Shown one piece after another: positions 1 through 4,010 of a stretch of 5,418 nucleotides of DNA. Origin of the DNA: Verrucomicrobiota bacterium. Lineage in GTDB: Bacteria > Verrucomicrobiota > Verrucomicrobiia > Verrucomicrobiales > DEV007. Positions within the stretch are counted from its first letter, which is position 1. Every line of letters begins with the position of its first letter. Made by a program: the position numbers and the translations under genes. The stretch covers positions 1,107-6,524 of the forward strand of contig JAADHD010000064.1 of the NCBI GenBank assembly GCA_013152075.1, written 5' to 3'. The notes beneath the pieces were generated by a model that was not told the DNA's origin, did no database searches, and was given only the letters and a program-made list of their open reading frames with translations.

Positions 1-6
1 CTCGAC

Positions 7-34
7 TCCTAATTCCTAATTATTAATTCCTAAC
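7..34. repeat. Four-unit heptamer tandem repeat
   Basis: Four 7-bp units lie in exact register: TCCTAAT, TCCTAAT, TATTAAT, TCCTAAC. On the minus strand they read as ATTAGGA-type units and begin 3 bp after the deacetylase stop codon. No hairpin followed by a T-run is visible, so this does not look like an intrinsic terminator. The same heptad period and CCTAnnn core recur at 1689-1717. Similar heptanucleotide repeats (STRR) are known from cyanobacteria; a link to PVC-group intergenic repeats is from memory only. Function unknown. Confidence 0.7.
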
Positions 35-37
35 TCG

Positions 38-751
38 CTACCACGCAGAGGCTCTTTTCCATGCTGTATGCAATTGGAAAGCCTCCGCAGCCCCAACCCC
101 AGCCTGATTCCCCCTGGCTTTCGATTGATCTTTTAAGAGATCCGCAAGCGGAGAAAAATCGGCGTCGTTGCCGCGGGCCAACTGACTCTTGTGGCAATCG
201 AGCATTTCCAATTTTAATTGCAAATATTCACTGACATCGATAAAAAATCCCGGTTCAAAGCTTGCCATGTTGATGGTATCCATCCACCAAAGTGTTGGCG
301 GCCCTGCTTCCATCGCAGGCGACTCAGTACGATGGCCCTCCGAGGCACAAAACCACGAAGCGGCTTCCGCCAAAGCCGAGCTCTGCTGATGATCTGGATG
401 ATAATCCTTCCGTGAATGTGCCAACACCAAGGTAGGTTTAAATCTTCTAAATACCTCCATCAACACCTTACGTTGATCATAACCGTCAAAAAGTTCTCCG
501 TCTCCAAAACCCGTCTCATAAAGTTCCGCTCCCAGAATCTTTGCCGCAGCATGCATCTCAGCACTACGAATATCCCCGATGTTATCTGCCAGCGGATCAC
601 TCTGCCCTTTATCCCCGCGACACATCACACAAATTGCTATCGCAGCACCATCCGCCTTGGCTCGCGCCAACGTTCCGGCACACAACAACTCCGCGTCATC
701 AGGGTGGGCCACCACCGCAAGCACTCGGTCATTATCAAATTTTAACTGCAT
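38..751 (-). CDS. PIG-L/LmbE family zinc-dependent N-deacetylase
   Basis: This 237-residue protein belongs to the PIG-L (LmbE/MshB/BshB) family, cytosolic metal-dependent amidases that remove N-acetyl groups from GlcNAc-type sugars or conjugates. Seen: the N-terminal AHPDDAE motif (residues 15-21) after a hydrophobic strand, and HPDH at 118-121. By family analogy H16, D19 and H121 bind zinc and D18 is the catalytic base. The C-terminal half has the usual HKSQ (187-190) and a G-x-x-AEAF-type segment near 220-225. Length is normal for BshB-like members and there is no signal peptide or membrane segment. It starts 13 bp after the NagB-like stop, with no Shine-Dalgarno, so it is very probably cotranscribed. 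Family membership is secure. The substrate is not: candidates are free or conjugated GlcNAc, a disaccharide, or another acetylated amino sugar. The pairing makes amino-sugar catabolism likelier than thiol-cofactor synthesis (inference). Confidence 0.93.
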   Translation of the reverse strand: MQLKFDNDRVLAVVAHPDDAELLCAGTLARAKADGAAIAICVMCRGDKGQSDPLADNIGDIRSAEMHAAAKILGAELYETGFGDGELFDGYDQRKVLMEVFRRFKPTLVLAHSRKDYHPDHQQSSALAEAASWFCASEGHRTESPAMEAGPPTLWWMDTINMASFEPGFFIDVSEYLQLKLEMLDCHKSQLARGNDADFSPLADLLKDQSKARGNQAGVGAAEAFQLHTAWKRASAW

Positions 752-764
752 GAGTAATAAAAGG

Positions 765-1613
765 TTATCTTAACCCAATGTCCGGCAGGGCCGCAACGTA
801 TTCCGCCACGGTCAATCGGGCATCCTGATGATTTTGCATAAACGATGCCGGACAGGATGCCGCAACCGGCTCGTGTAAAACCTTCCTCACCACCGCGCTC
901 TGCCACAGTCGATTGCAATAAAAACGCATCTTCTTCGAAGCCAGAATTTCCTTCATCCCCACCGTAACCGCACGTCGCGGAATCACCGCCAAACCTCCGC
1001 CGACCGTCACGGAATTAATCGTAACCGTTTCGCGACTCAGAGTCAGGTTGCGAGTCGGACGATCCGCAAACTCTACTGCCGAACAAATTTCTCCAGGTTC
1101 AGGTGGCTCGTTAAAAGCCATGTGCCCGTTGATTCCGATTCCTCCAAAACAGGCATCCACGCCGCCGCGTATATCGATCAGAGTTTGAATCCCCGACAAA
1201 TCACTGGGATCCGGAAACACCCGGTTTTCAGGTAAGGGGGCCAGCTCAGGATTGATCAGATCATAAAATTTCCGCTTCATGTACCCACGGAAGCTCAGCG
1301 GATGATCAGCCGGCACCCATTGCTCATCGTCAGTGAGATATTCATCCATATTGATCAGCACCACCTGGCGCCAATCCTTATTCTCACGATTGATGGCTTC
1401 CGCCAAAACCTCAAACTGATCCACCGGCCCCACCGGGATGATCAAAGTCGCCTGCCTGCCCTCGGCCTGAGCCTCATCAACCACCGCCATCATTTCGACC
1501 GCCATCGCTTGGGCGATTTCCTCCATCCCCTTAACGACATCGATTTTCACCGTCGTCCCTTGTCCGAGATCAGTCGCAGGCACTTTCAAATATTCCGGAT
1601 AGAGTGCGTTCAT
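765..1613 (-). CDS. NagB-family sugar deaminase/isomerase with altered phosphate site
   Basis: This 282-residue protein is homologous to glucosamine-6-phosphate deaminase (NagB, about 266 residues in E. coli), which converts GlcN6P to fructose-6-phosphate and ammonia. Catalytic landmarks are present: NMDEY at 88-92 (D90, E91) and GIGINGHMAFNEP at 158-170 (N162, H164, E169), matching E. coli D72, D141, H143 and E148; Asn at the D141 position also occurs in Gram-positive NagB. The phosphate-binding parts differ: the TGGTP loop is VGPVD (61-65), R172 aligns with V202 and K208 with S239. I therefore infer a distinct subfamily, possibly acting on an unphosphorylated or otherwise different sugar. 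The alignment was made by eye against a remembered E. coli sequence. The chosen ATG gives a normal family N-terminus; a G-rich stretch at 1641-1645 is too far upstream (27 nt) to act as an SD. It is first gene of the pair with the PIG-L deacetylase. Confidence 0.9.
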   Translation of the reverse strand: MNALYPEYLKVPATDLGQGTTVKIDVVKGMEEIAQAMAVEMMAVVDEAQAEGRQATLIIPVGPVDQFEVLAEAINRENKDWRQVVLINMDEYLTDDEQWVPADHPLSFRGYMKRKFYDLINPELAPLPENRVFPDPSDLSGIQTLIDIRGGVDACFGGIGINGHMAFNEPPEPGEICSAVEFADRPTRNLTLSRETVTINSVTVGGGLAVIPRRAVTVGMKEILASKKMRFYCNRLWQSAVVRKVLHEPVAASCPASFMQNHQDARLTVAEYVAALPDIGLR

Positions 1614-1624
1614 AGTGTGGTTTT

Positions 1625-1653
1625 TTAGTAGCCGCCCCCCTCTCCACTGTCAA
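1625..1653 (-). promoter_or_regulatory. Candidate promoter of the nagB-like/PIG-L operon
   Basis: On the minus strand a perfect -35 TTGACA (1653-1648) is followed after 17 bp by TACTAA (1630-1625), a weak -10. If used, transcription would start only about 5 nt before the ATG, giving a nearly leaderless mRNA. The alternative is a perfect TATAAT on the same strand at 1666-1661, whose -35 would be poor (near TTCCTG, 1689-1684) but which leaves a leader of about 40 nt. Only start-site mapping can decide between them. Confidence 0.4.
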
Positions 1654-1666
1654 TTCTTTTATTATA

Positions 1667-1857
1667 TTTTCGGAATTAATATGCAGGAAGGCTGTAGGGA
1701 TTTAGGCTATAGGCCGTAGCAGTTGAAAACCTGGATGCACTCCATGAATGGCCGCTCAATTGTAATCGATATATTCATCCGGATCTTTTATAAAATCAGC
1801 CTTATAGACAAAACCTCTACAGCCTCTTTTACAAACAAACGGCCTAAATTCCGAAAA
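1667..1857. repeat. Two-block imperfect inverted repeat flanking the control region
   Basis: Block A is a perfect 11-bp inverted pair: TTTTCGGAATT at 1667-1677 and AATTCCGAAAA at 1847-1857, extendable outward to 15 bp with one mismatch (1663 and 1861). Block B is a 23-bp inverted pair, 1689-1711 against 1803-1825, matching at 19 of 23 positions and including a perfect 9-mer (AGGCTGTAG / CTACAGCCT). The blocks are 11 bp apart in the left arm and 21 bp apart in the right arm, with 91 bp in the centre. Each AATTCCGAAAA copy points toward the nearest gene and lies just upstream of a TTGAC-type -35, so it may be a shared operator. A decayed inverted mobile repeat is the alternative. Confidence 0.65.
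1689..1717. repeat. Degenerate heptamer repeat
   Basis: Successive units AGGCTGT, AGGGATT (plus one T), AGGCTAT and AGGCCGT lie side by side, giving a heptad period with one inserted base. Read on the minus strand the core is CCTAnnn-like, the same style as the array at 7-34. It overlaps the left 23-bp arm of the inverted repeat, and a partial inverted counterpart occurs at 1803-1825. Function unknown. Confidence 0.55.
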
Positions 1858-1862
1858 AATAT

Positions 1863-1891
1863 TTGACGATGTCACAAAAACCTGTTTTTAT
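1863..1891 (+). promoter_or_regulatory. Candidate promoter of the ROK gene
   Basis: TTGACG (1863-1868) is a near-consensus -35, followed after exactly 17 bp by TTTTAT (1886-1891), four of six matches to TATAAT. This predicts a leader of roughly 48 nt before the ATG at 1946. The AATTCCGAAAA 11-mer ends 5 bp upstream of the -35, and a palindrome occupies the spacer and -10, as expected for a repressible, probably self-regulated promoter. Confidence 0.45.
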
Positions 1892-1892
1892 G
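1873..1892. promoter_or_regulatory. Palindromic operator candidate in the ROK promoter
   Basis: AAAAAC (1876-1881), a CT centre, and GTTTTT (1884-1889) form a perfect 6+6 palindrome. It extends to 9+9 with one mismatch (CACAAAAAC / GTTTTTATG). It covers the -35/-10 spacer and most of the -10, a place where a dimeric repressor would block RNA polymerase. ROK repressors such as NagC and Mlc bind AT-rich palindromes with A- and T-runs, so the ROK protein is the obvious candidate ligand (inference). Confidence 0.45.
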
Positions 1893-1902
1893 TTATCGTA
1901 AT

Positions 1903-1926
1903 TAAACCCTGTGTATTTTGGGTTTA
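1903..1926 (+). promoter_or_regulatory. Leader stem-loop before the ROK start
   Basis: TAAACCC (1903-1909) and GGGTTTA (1920-1926) form a perfect 7-bp stem with a 10-nt loop, ending 19 nt before the ROK ATG. It would lie within the predicted leader. It could be an mRNA hairpin affecting initiation or a second operator site. There is no T-run directly after it, so it is not an intrinsic terminator. The role is unproven. Confidence 0.3.
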
Positions 1927-1945
1927 TGATGAAAGCAGAATAAGT

Positions 1946-3169
1946 ATGCATCCGCGTCCCAGAGAAACCAAGCTTATTGCGAAAAAAAATCGCATCCTGA
2001 ACGAAATTTTCCGTTCAGGCAGCTGTTCCCGTTTTGATCTTGCGAGGCGTTTGAACATCAATGCAACCATGGTCGGCAACTACGTGGACGACTTCCTTGC
2101 CGAGGGATTACTCATCGAAGACGAACCGGTTGCCTCAGGCCCGGGACGTGTGCCGGTTCCTCTTAGACTCAACGCAAGTCACGGCTGTCTTCTGGGACTG
2201 GAATTTGAAGCCCTGCGCGCACGAGCTGTCTTATGTGATTTCGCCGGAGAGGTCATGAAGGAAAAACACATCTCCTTCGGCTCCGGAACGAGCCGGGAAA
2301 ATGTGCTCACCCGAATCATTGAAACCACACGGGAATTACTCGACTCAGCGGGTCAGCCGGTTTTATCCATCGGTATTGCCGCCCCCGGTCAGGTGGACTG
2401 TGAAGCAGGTCGCATTCTGCATTATGAACTCCTCCCGGATTTCAGTGAGGTTCCATTGAAGGAACGGTTCAGCGAAGAATTCGATGTGCCCATTTTTGTT
2501 GAAGACAATATCCGTGCAGTTGCTTTTGGAGAATTGCTGCGAGGCAACGGACGCGGCAGCCGCAATTTTGTTTGTCTGGCCGCCCGTTCGGGCGTGGGAC
2601 TGGGTATCGTAGTTGATGGGAAAATTTATGGCGGCAGCAATGCCATGGCCGGTGAAGCAGGTTACATGGTTTTTCCTACCAATGACGGAATCAAAAACAT
2701 GACCGAATTGGTCTCCGCCAAAGGTTTTGCAGAAAACATCCGCGCCGTGCTGAAGTCCAAACAATCAACTCCGGCGCGTAAAGAGCTGCTTGATAAAGGC
2801 ACCTCCCTGTCTCTCAATGACATCATCGAAGCGGCCGATTCGGGAGACGATCTTATCCAATCACAGCTCACCCAGTTGGGAACTCATCTCGGACTGATCA
2901 CGTCGAATCTGGCGAATCTATTCGCTCCGGAAAAAATCATCCTTGCAGGTGAAGTGCCCTCTTGCTCCCCCTTGGTTCGCCAGACGATGGAGAAAACTTT
3001 TCGCCAATACACCCTGCCCCAGATTTTAAAAACCGTTTATCTCGAGGACTGCGCACTGGGCGAACTGGCCGGCGCACTCGGAGCTGCCTGGATGGGTTTT
3101 GGCCTCAAGTTTCCGGAAGACGAAAAGATCGTCAGTCAGCAAGTCGAAAGCGAAATGACAAGCGCCTGA
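1946..3169 (+). CDS. ROK-family transcriptional regulator (NagC/Mlc/XylR type)
   Basis: This 407-residue protein has the normal length and layout of ROK repressors, cytosolic DNA-binding proteins that sense sugars. Residues about 12-60 form a winged helix-turn-helix (SRFDLARRLNINATMVGNYV, then a wing ending near GPGRVPVP). The sugar-kinase-like body follows: GIAAPGQVD (143-151), EDNIRAVAFGE (186-196, with the D-N pair of the ROK active site), GVGLGIVVDGKIYGG (216-230) and AGEAGY (235-240). Odd: the zinc-binding motif (GH followed by CxCGxxGC) is absent, with Y240 in place of His and no cysteine cluster after it. Most family kinases and Mlc/NagC keep this motif. The ATG gives a typical N-terminus; only a weak purine-rich stretch precedes it. 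It diverges from the amino-sugar genes and sits 18 bp before the bicupin gene. It probably controls both arms and itself; the inducer is unknown. Confidence 0.92.
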   Translation: MHPRPRETKLIAKKNRILNEIFRSGSCSRFDLARRLNINATMVGNYVDDFLAEGLLIEDEPVASGPGRVPVPLRLNASHGCLLGLEFEALRARAVLCDFAGEVMKEKHISFGSGTSRENVLTRIIETTRELLDSAGQPVLSIGIAAPGQVDCEAGRILHYELLPDFSEVPLKERFSEEFDVPIFVEDNIRAVAFGELLRGNGRGSRNFVCLAARSGVGLGIVVDGKIYGGSNAMAGEAGYMVFPTNDGIKNMTELVSAKGFAENIRAVLKSKQSTPARKELLDKGTSLSLNDIIEAADSGDDLIQSQLTQLGTHLGLITSNLANLFAPEKIILAGEVPSCSPLVRQTMEKTFRQYTLPQILKTVYLEDCALGELAGALGAAWMGFGLKFPEDEKIVSQQVESEMTSA

Positions 3170-3187
3170 TTTTAACCTGCACCTACA

Positions 3188-3967
3188 ATGAGCACAGAAA
3201 ATATCGATAACATCAAACCTGCCAACCTGCTTCGCGCAGATGATTGGAAATTTGAATACCAACAGAAATCAAATCCGGAAAATTCCAATCTGGATCTGAT
3301 CACTTACGGCACTTATCGTATCGCTTCGGGAGCCACCAGTGATGAACTTTTTCATCGCAGCGAAGAAGCCCTGCTATTCTGCATGAGCGGAAAACAATCG
3401 ATTGATGTGGAGGGAGAAACTTTTAATCTCACCCACTACGACACGCTTTATATTCCACTAGGCACCTCTTACCGGATCATAGAAAATTCGGACGACGAAG
3501 GCCACATCATCATCTGTCGTGCTCCGGCAGAGAACAAACATGAAGTCTTTTACTCCGAGTGGGAAAAGATCCGGGTCAACGAAGAACGTATCCGTCACCT
3601 CGATAAAAAGGAAGTTTACATGATGTTCGACGTCAGTGAAAACGCCGACAAGCTCGTTGCTGGTTACACGGTTTACGAACCCTTCACCCGCGCCTGGCCG
3701 CCACACAATCACACCGACCAGGAAGAAGTTTATATCTTCACCCAAGGCAATGGGTCGATTGAAGTTTATCCCGACGAAGAACACAAAACCTTCGTTCACA
3801 GCATGAACACCATGGATGCCGCGACGATCCCGCTACTCAACTACCATCCGGTTTACAGTCAGGATGAAGAACTGCATTTCATCTGGTGCCTCGCCGGTGA
3901 ACGCTACTGGGTCGGTGACAAACACAAATCCTTCATGGATGCCTCCGTCGATGAACTGACCACCTGA
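3188..3967 (+). CDS. KduI/IolB-family bicupin isomerase
   Basis: This 259-residue protein has two cupin domains. The first (about 40-112) includes the strand-turn IDVEGETFNLTHYDTLYIP (72-90). The second (about 142-240) has WPPHNHTDQEEVY (170-182) and NYHPVY (218-223), giving metal ligands H173, H175, E180 and H220 in the KduI HxH...E...H pattern. The ending FIWCLAGE resembles both KduI (4-deoxy-5-ketouronate isomerase, 278 residues) and IolB (5-deoxyglucuronate isomerase), so it belongs to that superfamily, but I cannot choose between them. The PPH segment and NYHPVY recall IolB, whereas the first cupin looks closer to KduI. Neither family's usual partners are in view: no KduD, IolC or IolA-type dehydrogenase. 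It lies 18 bp after the ROK gene and 43 bp before the dehydrogenase, so cotranscription is likely. There is no clear Shine-Dalgarno. A sugar-acid isomerase role is a fair inference; the substrate is open. Confidence 0.85.
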   Translation: MSTENIDNIKPANLLRADDWKFEYQQKSNPENSNLDLITYGTYRIASGATSDELFHRSEEALLFCMSGKQSIDVEGETFNLTHYDTLYIPLGTSYRIIENSDDEGHIIICRAPAENKHEVFYSEWEKIRVNEERIRHLDKKEVYMMFDVSENADKLVAGYTVYEPFTRAWPPHNHTDQEEVYIFTQGNGSIEVYPDEEHKTFVHSMNTMDAATIPLLNYHPVYSQDEELHFIWCLAGERYWVGDKHKSFMDASVDELTT

Positions 3968-3999
3968 TTTTCCCTTTAAACCTCAATTAATACCAAATC

Positions 4000-4009
4000 G
4001 AATTAATTC
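4000..4009. promoter_or_regulatory. Palindrome directly before the dehydrogenase start
   Basis: GAATTAATTC is a perfect 10-bp palindrome ending one base before the ATG at 4011, where a ribosome-binding site would normally lie. AATTAAT also occurs at 3985-3991, so the 43-bp spacer holds a short direct repeat. It may be a regulator site or simply AT-rich spacer; it contains no Shine-Dalgarno. Confidence 0.25.
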
Positions 4010-4010
4010 A

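Larger units (their letters stand above)
1614..1945. promoter_or_regulatory. Divergent control region between nagB-like and ROK genes
   Basis: This 332-bp AT-rich segment separates two divergent start codons and has no plausible gene. It holds a candidate promoter at each end, an inverted pair of the 11-mer AATTCCGAAAA (reading toward each gene), an inverted pair of related 23-bp blocks, a palindrome inside the ROK promoter and a leader stem-loop. Between the arms (1712-1802) are two small palindromes, ATCCGGAT (1777-1784) and TTTTATAAAA (1786-1795), with no other clear signal. A ROK regulator encoded beside such a region commonly controls both directions (inference). Confidence 0.75.

Noticed and set aside
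763..775. GGTTA-TCT-TAACC inverted repeat at the nagB-like stop codon
   Set aside because: The stem has only 5 bp and no T-run, and it sits between cotranscribed genes, so it is not a credible terminator.
1302..1628. 108-codon plus-strand open frame
   Set aside because: It is antisense to the NagB-like gene, with a His/Arg-rich shadow composition and no recognisable motifs.
1926..1943. Five-codon leader ORF (ATGATG...TAA) ending two bases before the ROK start
   Set aside because: It is too short to judge, has no ribosome-binding site and no regulatory codon run; probably chance in AT-rich DNA.
2363..2764. 133-codon open frame on the minus strand
   Set aside because: It is antisense to the ROK gene, whose coding motifs span the same bases; no family resemblance.
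3458..3799. 113-codon open frame on the minus strand
   Set aside because: It is antisense to the bicupin gene, including its metal-binding motif; no independent support.
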